Assembly (NCBI GenBank): GCA_012656075.1
Contig: JAAKBF010000384.1
Location: forward strand, 1-64,000
Direction: 5' to 3'
DNA from: Phytophthora hibernalis
Lineage: Eukaryota; Oomycota; Peronosporomycetes; Peronosporales; Peronosporaceae
Length of the DNA: 64,000 nt
Positions 22,340 through 33,250 of the stretch are shown piece by piece. Made by a program: the position numbers and the translations under genes. Position 1 is the stretch's first letter; every line of letters starts with the position of its first letter. Below the pieces are notes generated by a model. It had not been told where the DNA came from. It made no database searches and worked only from the letters and a program-made list of their open reading frames with translations.

Positions 22340-22393
22340 ACTGTCTAGTAGACAGTCTACTGCAGTAATGACCGTAGACTCTACGGTCATTAC
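22340..22393. repeat. Two adjacent palindromes
   Basis: ACTGTCT-AGT-AGACAGT (22340-22356) is followed by a 14-bp stem, GTAATGACCGTAGA (22365-22378), a 1-nt loop and its exact complement (22380-22393). Both are flanked by TACCGGTA. The structure resembles the centre of a foldback element. Confidence 0.65.
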
Positions 22394-24006
22394 CGGTAGT
22401 CTCACCTGGACCAAAATGTTGCACGGAAAGTGCAACATTTAAAATTTGACAGGTTACTCTGCAATCAATATTTATCCAATCAAAACGAAAGACATCTGAA
22501 ATAGACGAATCTTATTAAGCCAAATTCGATGGTTATACCAAACAGACAAGTGTTAACCTAACCCTCAAATCCAATGAGACTAATTACCGTGCAGGACCCA
22601 CTTCGCTGTACCGGTACATGTATAGACAGAGGGAGAACCGTAATCAGTTATTTACCTTGCAAAAATTAGTACATCTGTCACAAAGCCTTGCTCTACCGCG
22701 ATACAAATCAGTTTGCAAATCTTTAAACCTGGAAGACCTTATTGGTCTCACCTTCCTTTGCCGGGGAACTCTGTACCAATATTTAGCGGATCGCTGGATA
22801 ACGTAGCGCACCGGCTTATGAAACGGTGTTTACAAATCCTTTTCGTACAGAAAATGTACGGTACTGGTGCATGTACTTCGTATAATACTGCACCAGCTAT
22901 ATCGAGTTAGTGATCGTACTTAGCGCTAAATCATACATGTAGAGGCTTTGAATTGAATGGGGTTTTCCGAAGTCGTGTTTCATGCACTATTAATACAAGG
23001 GCAGAAAATGGCACGTCTAGAAAGTGCCAAAGCAAACACAAGTCGTGTTAGGGCTGTTGGAACGCTTTCAGATCACACAGACACATTATGGGGAATATGA
23101 AGCATGCACGAGTTACAGCAATTCGTACTTGAGTACGATGTATAGTTATCTCGTACAAGACAAGTCGAAGAATTACAATCGAAAGTTACATGTACATGTT
23201 CCAATATTATTATACTTTAATTAAGCTATAATTTATAGTTTAATATTTTCTCTAAATGTATCATTTCCTCTCGTTCCTTCTTTGCGCAATACCTATACTT
23301 CAAATTAATACGAGTAAGGTAATTTTAATGAACTGACACCGGTAGTCTTTTGCCTCAATAAACAACAGTCCAAAACCTATAACCTTTTGGTTTGGATTAA
23401 AAACGAGCCCCGTTTTATCTATGTCCTGATATGTCCTTCTAACATGTTTATAAATATCAGGTGTTTATTATTGAGGCAAAATACTGTACTATATAGCTTG
23501 CATTTTGTAATTCTATGCAGCAGAGGTGAAAAGTTTTTAGTTTTTAGGTGTAACGTACACCCAATCGAATCGATTTTATTTGAAACATCCCCAGTGAAAA
23601 CTATCAAATATTTATAGATTACATGGGATTTGTAAGATCAAAAGAAACTAAACCCCTTCCTTTCTTATTTGAAAAAATAAATCGGGTAAACTTTTACGTC
23701 ATTTTCTGTCTACGTAGACCAACTATCTCGTTAAAGCCAGGCGAATAACCCTAGTACATGAAAACCAACCAAAGTCGCCGGCTTCAGCCGGCGAGATCAA
23801 GCGCAGCGCTGCAAGACTAGGGTTAAACGAACGGGCTTGACCAGAGAGGTTTAGAATCGACGTGCGAAGCGAAGCCTTCGCGCGGTGTGCTAACCTCGAC
23901 ATTTGTCACGCCTGAAGACCCGTACTGTCTCTGAACTTTGCGGTACCGGAACATTTACCATATGGGATAAATAATTGGATATGCTCCCCACACACGCGCA
24001 GCGTGA

Positions 24007-24016
24007 CGCTGACAAA
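24007..24016. repeat. MITE target-site duplication, left copy
   Basis: CGCTGACAAA, repeated exactly at 24684-24693. A length of 9-10 bp is typical of Mutator-like elements. Confidence 0.85.
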
Positions 24017-24683
24017 GGGCATTCTCTAAAGGTGCTCATGATTACCACCATTTTCTAAAAGGCCGTCTTTAAAAGGTGCTCATTCAAGATGTTAAATAAC
24101 ACGGGGTGCAACCAGCATCGGAACCACCAGCGCCTCACGTAGGAAGGAGCGTGATCGTAATGACCAGTCGTCGTACAGTGTAGCCGATTCCACAACCTAT
24201 AGGCATGCCTTTGGTCCAAGGGCTAGCTATAGTAAGTAGAATGATAAGCACCTGCTGTTGTTGCTCAGATCACTAGGACATACCACATATTAATAATTGC
24301 AGACTCGTACGGACAACAAGATCAGCACTTCAGAAACCACAACCATGTTCTTGAAGCATTTCCACTGTCACAGTGCCTCACCCGCCTGCGGAAAGATTAG
24401 TTTCCAGAGGGAGGTCCCGCATTGCATTATATACTCACTGTGCACGACTACGCGTCTGTCGAGAAATACGTCGTGGAAACGGTGGTGTAAGCGCTCAGTA
24501 CGCTCGTCAGGTGCATGCTCGATGTTAGTACACCTACATCACTACGCGGGCTCCACTTCTTGGCGTGACAGGCCAAGCTGCCATCTCTCCTGTTATGTAT
24601 CGGTTAGGATAACAAGCACCTTTTAAAGACGGCCGCGCCTTTTAGAAAATGGTGGTAATCATGAGCACTTTTAGAGAATGCCC
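24017..24683. mobile_element. MULE-type MITE, 667 bp, non-autonomous
   Basis: The ends are inverted repeats: 24017-24080 (starting GGGCATTCTCTAAAGGTGCT) and 24615-24683 on the other strand, nearly identical except for a 5-bp indel and a few substitutions. They are flanked by a perfect 10-bp duplication. Long terminal repeats with a 9-10-bp duplication indicate a Mutator-like element. The interior has no transposase frame, so it depends on a partner elsewhere. It ends 82 bp before the ATG of the RXLR gene. Confidence 0.88.
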
Positions 24684-24693
24684 CGCTGACAAA
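24684..24693. repeat. MITE target-site duplication, right copy
   Basis: CGCTGACAAA, identical to 24007-24016. Confidence 0.85.
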
Positions 24694-24702
24694 CAACTCG
24701 CT

Positions 24703-24717
24703 CTCACTTCGCAACTC
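24703..24717 (+). promoter_or_regulatory. Candidate initiator (Inr) of the RXLR gene
   Basis: CTCACTTCGCAACTC fits the oomycete initiator pattern (YTCAYTYYNCAWYT). It starts 10 bp after the MITE target duplication and predicts a 5' leader of about 60 nt before the ATG at 24766. Confidence 0.5.
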
Positions 24718-24765
24718 GCCTTCTACGACGCAAGCCTCTTTATCTCTATTCAAGCCTCACGAACA

Positions 24766-25230
24766 ATGCGACGAAGCTGTATCCTATTCGTCATTGCGGC
24801 CATGACGTTTACGTGTTGCAATGCTATCGATCAGGAGATGAAGGCCCGAAATTCTGTTCATACAGACAATGTCCCTACCGGTACCGGTATCTACGACCGG
24901 AATGGTTACCGGTCTTTGCGGAGCTACAAGACAGGAGAACTCGACGATGCGACGGACAATGAAGAGAGGGTCTGGGACATGAGCTCATTGAAAAGCTTGG
25001 TTAAAATTAAAAAGACTACGAACGATTTCTCCACAAGGAATCTGGAACGAATGATGATCGACGCCAAATTCAAGAAAGAAATGATCGAGAAATGGGGCAA
25101 ATTTTACAATCAAGAGGTGGTCATATCGAAGCTGCAAAAGAAGGACCCAGCGATGTTGTTAGACTTTCTGAACGGCAAGACTGCCCTTCGCCCACTGATT
25201 AAGGTTGAACGCCCTCCGACTGTGGGCTGA
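24766..25230 (+). CDS. Candidate RXLR-dEER effector, 154 residues
   Basis: Oomycete RXLR effectors are secreted and act inside host plant cells. Residues 1-20 form a signal peptide (basic start, hydrophobic core, cleavage after CCNA). RSLR is at residues 49-52 and EER at 66-68, spaced as in known RXLR proteins. The effector part (about 75-154) is rich in Lys and helix formers, with a KEMIEKWGKFY stretch that might be a W motif of a WY fold; this is uncertain. The open frame is longer upstream, but the ATG at 24766 is the one that gives a signal peptide. The gene is intact and intronless, in repeat-rich DNA, with a MITE directly upstream of its presumed start site. Target and function are unknown. 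Confidence 0.82.
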   Translation: MRRSCILFVIAAMTFTCCNAIDQEMKARNSVHTDNVPTGTGIYDRNGYRSLRSYKTGELDDATDNEERVWDMSSLKSLVKIKKTTNDFSTRNLERMMIDAKFKKEMIEKWGKFYNQEVVISKLQKKDPAMLLDFLNGKTALRPLIKVERPPTVG

Positions 25231-26863
25231 GGTGATTCACAGACTCTCCCGTTTTAATCAACGCTTAGCTTCGACTGAGGTCATCTCGCTTTAAACGAAC
25301 ATGACAACTATATCAGTTCATCGTACCACCAAAAAAACTTTAAAAATGGCATTAGTCTCCATCGGTCAGGCGTGAAATACCAACGGTGCATTACTGTAGT
25401 ACTACATTGTACATGTAGTACAACCGTATTGTCGAGCTGGAAGCTGGGCTATGCTGGTATTGCCAACTAAGAGTTATTAATAGTGCTACTTCAAGTATTC
25501 GCAACCTGCGATGGAAGGGATCAATTAAATGGCATGGTTATAATTCTAAGCAACCACCAGCTTAAAAGCCGAACACGAGAGCGTATAAACAGCTTAGAAA
25601 GCCGAGCATGAGAATTATACTACCGGTATTACTTTAGTAGGAATCAATTTAGTTATCGTGGATTAGTCATGAGGTTGCTGTAGTCCTGTCAAAGGTAAAG
25701 AGTCACATAACTCAATCACTCGATAATAAATACCTGGGTGTCTGCTTCAATTCAGGTTTGCAACTCCAGGCTCCCTTTTGTTTTTATCGTGCTGTCGCCT
25801 CAATCAAGGTCGCGGTTTTTCCTAAATTGACCTATTGCTAAATCATCTTCTCGTATCATGTAATACTAGTAGTATGTATAGTAGTAACTATCAAAAATTA
25901 AAGGTTCATCTGAAAATTCTAAATTATCTAATAATTCATAACTCTGATACCAATTACTTTTAAAGTTATAATTGTATCAATTACTTCATCCAATGTTTAC
26001 TTTGGAAGGCAATGGTGTTGGAGTTATGATTCCTCGCCTAGTCTGATGCTATCGACACCGCTTCACAGTTTGCAAGATGCCTGGCCACAGCCACCATGTG
26101 ACTTATGGAGTGATTCGTGCAAAGTGTGAAAGTGCCTGGGATGCCTGGAATATTCAGGAATCTTTACGCTCGATGGTAGATCCTCCTCAATTTGAAGCAA
26201 ACTTTAATTCCCAAAGGTAAATCACTGCCAACCGTGCAGACTTACGCGGTATCACACTTTGCAACCCGCGTTCGAGTTCCCATCATGTAGTCAATTGTCG
26301 CCGTTTAAGAACGAGAGGTGCGTTTTAGACACGTACTGCTAAGCTGCGAGGCTAAATCAACAACTACCTCCCATCCAGACAAGCGTGCAGAGGGTGGTCT
26401 CCAAAACGTTTTGGACCCCACAACCGTAGCTAACCGTTGGTGTGAAACATGGCGTATATCACGAGCACGGATGTTTGCAAATAGATAATGCTATTTTTTG
26501 TTTTAATTAAGAAAGGATCCTACAGGTAGAAAACGAGGAAGAATGGTCCACTCCCGTGGTACGTTTGGGAATAACTCTTCGTTTATCTGCTGTTAATAAA
26601 TGTTTGTATAATAAAATTCAGGGACCCGGACCTTTAGGACCGGGGATTCGCAGTTCTCGCGTGCAAACGGCGAGGTTCATGGTATCATTAATAGCTGCTC
26701 TCTTTAAGTTCATGGAGAACGGAAACACAATAAATATCACATATATTATTATTAAAAAAGATAGCTTCTCTTCACATTGCTTGAAACAGAACTTGTGTTA
26801 CACGCATCAGAAATGTAATTTAGGCCTTGCGTTCTTGAAAGGAGAGCTCCAATGCCAACGAGA
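25231..26863. other. Gene-poor AT-rich region; possible LINE scrap
   Basis: No gene is supported. At about 25720-25840 the plus strand reads NKYLGVCFNSGL and KVAVFPKLTYC, which resembles the YLG segment between palm and thumb of LINE reverse transcriptases; it is short and may be a relic. The rest shows nothing recognised. Confidence 0.4.
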
Positions 26864-27760
26864 TTAGTGAGGGACAACCAGATGGCACTGTAGAAGCGGA
26901 TCGCCAGCGCAAAGCCCCCAAATCCGATTTACTGAGCTGCACTTGACGACAACCATGACCAGGAACTGCTGAAAATACACGCATGATTTCACACAAGTAG
27001 CTGATAAAATAGATGGTACCGTCCTGTTCGATGGGAAGATCGGCTTTTTATTGAGCGCGTTCCTGCTCGGAAAAGATAGAGGAATAGACCCGCTGATACA
27101 CTGGTGACCCGTCCTGTTAACGTCGGGCGTAAAGAGCAACTCGCAATGCTGATAGATAACGTCATTTCAACGATCAAGTTGAAGTGCCCGTCCATCCGCT
27201 TTGACTGGACTGAGCGATGTGGTGGTGTCTCGTTTTGTGCCATGTACATCGTCCGGCCAGACTCCGTCGTGTAAAACCACTTCTCGTCAATGTAGATTCG
27301 GTTGTCTACAGATCTGAAATCGTACGTATCTCCATCGATAAACCCCAACAAAAGTCCAGCCTACACAGCAGGAAACCATTGGCACTAGGTAAGTGAACAC
27401 GACGTGTCTTCTATATAAGCCAACTTAACTTGCAGCAATATTGGTTTCTGTCAATATTGGCTTGATGGAGTTCGTGTGGCGTACAATGTCACCGTATTTC
27501 ACCATTGCACGCTTGACGGTGATACCACGATGGCCTTGGCTATCGCAGTCATGGTACGTCGCTCTCGCCGCGGCAACTCGCTCAGTAGTTGTGGTAAGTT
27601 TGTCAACAGTTTTTTTCCTGCCGCAGTTGCCTTGTCGCTTGCTTTTAAAAAGGGCAGTCCTCTACATTCCTTACGATACGTGACAGCCTCTCTCAAGACC
27701 CGAAATGCTGAGCTCTCACTGCAGCTAAATTGTTCTGCGGCCTGTTAAATAAAGCGACGC
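26864..27760 (-). pseudogene. Tc1/mariner-type transposase relic
   Basis: Several minus-strand frames fit together in order. 27499-27760 has a helix-turn-helix region (AEQFSCSESSAFRVLREAV, then LLSELPRRERRTMTAIAKA). About 27430-27490 reads RHTNSIKPILTETNIA. 26989-27351 has the first catalytic motif IYIDEKWFYTTESG and PPHRSVQSKRMDG. Stops and frame changes separate the pieces and the later catalytic Asp motifs are not found. This matches the mariner-like families common in oomycetes. The copy cannot be functional. Confidence 0.75.
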
Positions 27761-29162
27761 TGTACTTTCAGGTAAGCTGAGTGCTCGAGTAAAAAGGCGG
27801 CAATGTTGAAGTTGGTGTCGGTGTCCAGGTCCTTGTTCGACTTGCGTTGGCCTTCTGTCATTGCGAAACGAGAGTATCTTAACTGCATCGCTCCCCAAGT
27901 CAGCATTAAACCTGCGCCTTACCCGCACTAATTCGGTCAGCCACAACAAACACGTGTGTAAGGTGTGTGTTGATTGGATAATATAAACAGAAGGTTCACT
28001 TTTCGGCCAATTGTTTTTCCGCGCCAAGTAATATGAAACAGACCTCACGTCAACCTCGTCAACTAATCTGAAACGGAGGGAGTACTTTGCCGTCCAAACC
28101 ACTCTCCTGGTTCGATAACGGGGTTTTCTTCAAAGCAGTACAGATTTACACTCCAACCCAAACTACTATTAATATATGTAGCAGTTGCGTATCGGATTTC
28201 TATCAGTATTGTTAAAATAGTACTATCAGCCTGTTTAATGTTCTTTCCTTTCTAAACTCGACTTCACAGAACCTGTTGACGCGAAGGGGTGTGGATCCAA
28301 TCTCACCTTTTCGAGAGTGCTACAGCAGGTATATTGTACACGGAATAGCGGACTTTTGGAAGCGCTACGTAGACGTCCTCTCAGGAATATCCTGACGATT
28401 GTTTCTCGGACGAAGGCATACGAGGTACTAGAGAAACGAAAAGAAGGCAGCAGGACCAGCGATCGTTCGCGTTCTAGGATAGTAGTGAGCTACCAGTAGC
28501 GAAACGAGAGAGGAGGAAAGCAAGATGGAAGCAGAATCACCCATCGATCGCTAGTACGTCGCATATTACAACCGATATTGGGATCGGCGACTGTTTTGTC
28601 CTTTCCAAATGTGGACCTTCGAGGGCGAGGGTAACGTATTAATAAAAAGCAAACCGTGATTGCAACCGGGGTGTAATTCAGAGTTGTCGCTATTTAATAG
28701 GGTCGGGTTTTTGTGTGGCTTTGCGGTAGATATGTTAGCCCGAACCAGCCACCAGTGGTTGTTCAGAGTTCCCTACATCAGCGGACTTTCGCTGGAGAGC
28801 TATAACGCTACAATATGTGTACGGTGTTGCATGTGAGCAGGTCGGCCGAATATTTGGAGTATCCAGTCGAACTGTGCGTCGATGATACAAAACGATTTAC
28901 CTAGCGATGACGAAAAACATACGTTTGGTAGTGTTTGTGCAAAGCAAACCCCTTTTTAGTCCGTCAAATGGTCGATGTCATCCACGTTGTTAGAAGGGTC
29001 ACGAGGAGGGCGGACATTGGAGAGGAAATCATCATCAATTAGGCTGTCGTTCGAGATCCCTAATGTAGCTCGGAGCTCCTGCACATTTACACTCGGCTGC
29101 ATTTCCCTCGACCCATTTAGTCGCACGGTCAGCGGAAGACGTTTTCTTTTCGATCTTCTTCT
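27761..29162. other. Repeat-derived intergenic DNA with a helix-turn-helix scrap
   Basis: At about 28819-28890 the plus strand reads CEQVGRIFGVSSRTVRR followed by a TGA where Trp would be expected, a transposase-like helix-turn-helix remnant. At about 28947 the sequence AACCCCTTTTTAGTCC resembles the piggyBac end at 31741 and may be the left end of that element. No other feature recognised. Confidence 0.4.
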
Positions 29163-31570
29163 CTATCTGGAGCGCAGAGCTGGGTATTGCGTATGAAGAG
29201 ATGTTTCCATCCCAATGATCTCCTCTATAGTTTCAGTGGCGCGCTTCTTTTGATGCACTTCGCGTCGGCGTTTGTTCTGCTTTTCGCTACTGGTAAGAAT
29301 GTCTGCTATTCTGCGTTTGAATTCACGCAGTGATACCGCGCCTGCTGCAGCAGGGCCTACGGCTTTGAGCAATGTTTGTGCGTTGATAATTGCCAGGTCC
29401 ATGAGCCACGTAAATTTCGTCATTCCTAGTCGCTTCTCGCGTCGACGGATTGGGTTTGTACTCCGCAACTGATCTAATCTGTCAACTTCACGCACTTACT
29501 GCTGCCACTACGGTACGACATGTACTTGGACGCCTTCAGCAGTTGGTTCATGAAGCGCTCGAGGCGGTTCTTCCGAATGCGAGCCAGCAACTGGCGTATC
29601 CCCGCCGCCAGTGGGCCGCGGTTCGGTACGCGTGGTGGGAAGCCTGCAGCCGACTCGATGGTGCCCACGCGACTGCAGTATGCGCAGAAGCGGAAGTGGT
29701 CGTGGTCGTTCACCACGTCCGAGATGCTCTTGACCATGGCGCGGAAGTCCGAGTACCGGTGCTCGACCTGGTAGTCGGGGTCTGTCCCTGGTTCTCGAGA
29801 CGCAGGCGACGTCGACGTTGGTCCAGCGTCTCCACCGTGGGAAGTCCCTTTTGCGTCGTGCGGAGGAACACGTCGACCACGTACATGGTGGCATTGGCGG
29901 CCTCGTACGTGCTACTGATCTCAACGCGGTAGATCTCGTTGAGCGACATGGCCGACTTGGCCGTCGTGGACAGCTGTGAGAGGCAACTGCATTCATGTGA
30001 ATATTGTAGGCAGCGATCACAGCCGGAGCCATAAAAACTTGCTGTGCAGTACGCGACTTCTGTCCAACGTTGAATCGGATAGGTGCCGTGGCAGCAAAAG
30101 ATAGCTTCAGGTGATGTCGAAGGTAGTGTCTGCGCAGAGGGTGTTGCCTTCAAGTCATTTGTGTAAAATATGACCACCTTTCTATCCATGTATACGATAT
30201 ATCCAGCAATTCTGGGCATTTTGGTGAGCTTTTTCTTCGCTTTCCACCCTGGCTCGGGGTCTACGGCAGCAACCAGCTCCCATCCTCCTCGCTCGCCATC
30301 GCCAACACGAGCTACGGCTGCTGTGACTGCAGGCTTGTTCCACTTATCCACTAAATTGATACGCACTGTACCAAGCAAGTGGGTTTCACCGTCCGTGAAC
30401 TTTAACAGCGCCGGAGCAAATGTGTGACGCGTATAAAATTATCTGATACAACTAGTCGATGTCCAGTAGGAGCCCTCAAAGCTTGTGTTTGGTGCCCTGC
30501 CATTGTAATCCACATAGCTGTTGCTGAATCAGGCTCGATAACAACATCGTCCGCCCTCAGCGTGTCGTATAACGGTGTTCGCAATGTAGGAAATACGTTT
30601 GTATAACGCTCGGCAGGGGTTGAAGGCAAAGTGTTGCCTGATGAGTTATCCCACAGGGAGTGTACATACAACGAGCTCCAACCGACTACAGCATAGAAGC
30701 GAACCCCGTATTTGTCTGGTTTAGATGGCATAAATGTCTTCGCTCGTGTCCTCGCCTTCGTCCTCACAGTCATTCCATCAATACTACTAACTCCAATAGG
30801 CACCGCAAACTCAGCAAACTGTCGCTGAAAATGCTCCATTATGCCACGACATCGCCAAAGTGGATCACGCTCTTTGTCAAAAGAAGGATGTTGCGGAGGA
30901 TGTAGCGTAAGTGCTCCTCGAATTTGCTGAAATCTGTTCCTTGACATCGTTTCAATAAACGCTTCCTGTCCTAGAAAGCGACGATCAGACCAAAACTCTG
31001 CTATCTCGTTCAAAGGGCAGACACTCATTGCAATTTCTAGACCTAAGTATGCGTTGAAATCGCTCTCAGTGATCTTCGCGTGACCGTCGTCGACTAACAC
31101 GTCCGACGTCCATTTTCGTAGCCGGTCCTTGAACACGGCCGTAAAGAACAGAGAAAAACTCCGTATTCTCCTTTCTTGTCGAATGCCTTCACCACTTGGT
31201 CTGCTATCGCCTCATGAAGGCTGCTATTGCTGCATAGCGAGGCGATGTATGCCTCACCCACACTGCGACGCTCAGCACATCCTCTGGCGGTAATTGCTTG
31301 ATCCGACATCCTGTGAGGAGGTGCTGTGTTTTGGCGAGCCTGACTTGGACTGCCTCTCATCACGACCGCAACATCTTCGTGGCCTTCATCGTCCGGAAGC
31401 CCGCGAGTCCCACCTGCCACTGGTAGGGCACCGTCCAAATCAACGATTTCGTAGTTGTCTATGTCTTCAATCTCCCAGTCTCGTGTCAGGTCCTCTGTGC
31501 TCATCGCGAGCGTCTGGTGGTTTTGAGTGTGCAGAGTGTGGGGGAACTCTAGCGATCTAATATTAGCCAT
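29163..31570 (-). pseudogene. piggyBac-like transposase, broken
   Basis: Frames 31094-31570 (N-terminal acidic region) and 30402-31136 contain NAYLGLEIAMSVCPLNEIAE, MSRNRFQQIRGALTLHP, the first catalytic Asp in SSIDGMTVRTKARTRAKTFM, KPDKYGVRFYAVV, and the second in VVSDNFIRVTHLL. 29994-30378 continues with VVIFYTNDLKA and PAVIAAYNIHM. 29163-29486 resumes with VDRLDQLRS and LGMTKFTWLMDLAIINAQTLL, the conserved C-terminal piggyBac region. In intact family members PAVxxYNxxM leads directly into VDRxDQ; here the PX block lies between them. Frame changes make the gene non-functional. Confidence 0.82.
29500..29973 (-). CDS. PX-domain exon embedded in the piggyBac relic
   Basis: From an ATG at 29949 the minus strand reads MSLNEIYRVEISSTYEAANA, then after one frame change YQVEHRYSDFRAMVKSIS, FPPRVPNRGPL, and RIRKNRLERFMNQLL. 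This is the PX (phox) phosphoinositide-binding domain, including its RYSDF and R-LE-F-LL signatures. The frame change (1 nt, near 29800) may be a sequence error. The block is bounded by a good splice acceptor (TTGCCTCTCACAG, ending 29974) and a perfect donor (GTAAGT, starting 29499), so it looks like one exon of a host gene with bits of its introns. Nothing upstream or downstream shows further exons of that gene. Whether it is transcribed is unknown. Confidence 0.75.
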
Positions 31571-31741
31571 TTGAGATGATCAGAAACCCCTAACGACGCT
31601 CGGTTAGAGGTCTGTGCGGACCTCAAGCAAGGTCAGCGTGAACTGAAGCTGCTGTAGGGTGTTATTTTTGCCCAATGACAATCGTCGTTTCAAACTGGTA
31701 GAGGTCCCTGGAGACCTCTATTGATTATGGGAGCTAAAGGG

Positions 31742-31745
31742 TTAA
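31742..31745. repeat. piggyBac TTAA target site, right side
   Basis: TTAA directly followed, reading into the element, by CCCTTTAGCTCC. Confidence 0.6.
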
Positions 31746-33250
31746 TGTGAGGTGTAGGAGGCAGGGCAGCGTTCAGAGAGCGAGAGGCCAGTAGGGTGAC
31801 GAGGACTGTGATTAGCGACCACAGGGGTCAGGGCGAACTGAGTGTTGTCGCCCCGACCGATGGACGAAGGGGACTTGTGAGTGCGTACGCGTAGCATGCC
31901 TCTGGAGTCCACTACTGCATGTGAAATACGGGTTTACTTGCGGTATACAGCCCAAAGACCCTTCCCGGGGTGACGGTCGCCGATAATGTATCCTCCTCGT
32001 CATTCCTATCTGTAAGAGATGCCAAGAGATGCCAGTAGCGGTCTGGTGGTTAATCGTATTACTCGCGCTGAGGGACGTCACTACCCAGCCTTGACTACCT
32101 AGGTGCGGACGCAGCAACTTTCTAAGAGGAAGAAGAAGTAACTGCGAATTGGGTAGCTGCAAAGAGGGCAGGGTACCTGGACGCAGCAGTTGGAAACCAG
32201 GGTACCGACAAAGAGGGTCGGGTACCTGGGGAACAGCTACAAGATCATCGTTTGACAAAGTCAACAACGAAACGGATCGCCTTTGACAATCTGCCACTTT
32301 ACCTCAAGCAATGCTAAGCCATTGCAAGAGTTGTTGTAAAGCGGAGTATTATTGTTCTACACTAATGCGTTCATTAAATGTTTCTTGTCTTACAAGATCA
32401 AAGCTTATTACAGTATGCAGATTTGTAGAATCATTAGTACTAGCCAATAAAGAAAAATCGCAGCATACCGCTCTATGAAAGTAACGATCCAGTGCCCGAG
32501 ACCAAACGGAACAATTTGATACTGGAGCCCCGAGGGCGGCGTGCAGTTGCCCTCGCTGTTATTACGGCGATCTTCACCCCCACCTAGACCGCCCCACAAC
32601 CACCCATGAGAACGTCGTATGTCGATGGAAGCCCTACACGATACGAGAGGCGCGCGCCTTGCGGGTCTTACTGATCAATTTGCGCGTGGCGTCAGAGCAC
32701 TTGCAGGCCTCGCAGATAGCCGCAAAGACGTAGCACATAGTACGACACTTCAGCAGACTGCTGTACGAATATAGAGAGCAGGTTAGTCGACACCGGCGGC
32801 GCGATCTCCGCGCAAGGAAGGAGGCAGGTCTTTTACGCACTTCGTAAAAGAATATTCGTGGTAGTAGGTAGTAAATAAAGCATTACCGGTACCCAGGGCG
32901 ACAAGTCGGTTTTAGAAATGATGAAGTCTGAAATAGAACTCTAAAATAGAGGTAAAAATATATGCAAACAACAATACATATATTAATATAATACTTCGAA
33001 GTGCAAGCAAGCGCTAGTCAAGACATGACTGATAATTAGGTGCTGTATTCGGTCCGTTGCAGCTGGTGCTTACATAAAATAATAGCTTGCCTTGTGTCGA
33101 ATTACGGCTCATTTGGCGCTCGCTATTCTCCTCCATGCTTCAAAGGCGATGCTCGCGTTGCTTCCACTCGAACTCACCTCAGGCTGCGGGGTCGTTCGTA
33201 CGGCAGGCCGTGTCTACGCTGGTCTGCCGTGAAAATATCCAGTACTTGAC
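31746..33250. other. Intergenic, repeat-like
   Basis: The part 32140-32240 holds several copies of a GGGTACC-type motif (CAGGGTACCTGG, GGGTACCGAC, CGGGTACCTGGGG). A 161-codon minus-strand frame at 31812-32297 and a 68-codon frame at 32634-32840 show no domain. No gene is supported. Confidence 0.45.

Larger units (their letters stand above)
21059..24016. other. Gene-poor, AT-rich region with palindromes
   Basis: No gene can be supported. 21542-21898 has a 118-codon frame of basic sequence without a domain. About 21417-21455 holds a 20-bp direct repeat (GCCAGAAGTGGAATATGGTG). From 21990 on, the sequence is rich in copies of ACCGGTA and has stacked palindromes. Some of this may be remnants of foldback or MITE elements. 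Confidence 0.5.
29163..31741 (-). mobile_element. piggyBac-like element with a captured PX-domain exon
   Basis: The right (5') end reads TTAA then CCCTTTAGCTCC on the minus strand (TTAA at 31742-31745). TTAA is the piggyBac target, and CCCTTTAG-like ends are typical. Subterminal inverted AGAGGTC repeats follow. The transposase frames run leftward to 29163. The left end is uncertain. A block of about 500 bp of unrelated, host-like sequence (about 29487-29993) interrupts the transposase near its C-terminus. Confidence 0.75.

Noticed and set aside
29640..29740. Cys-containing stretch (FRFCAYCSR) first read as a piggyBac C-terminal zinc finger
   Set aside because: The surrounding sequence is a PX domain (RYSDF upstream, R-LE-F downstream), so the cysteines belong to that exon.
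31812..32297. 161-codon minus-strand ORF
   Set aside because: Low-complexity Leu/Pro/Arg sequence over repeated GGTACC motifs; no sign of a protein family.
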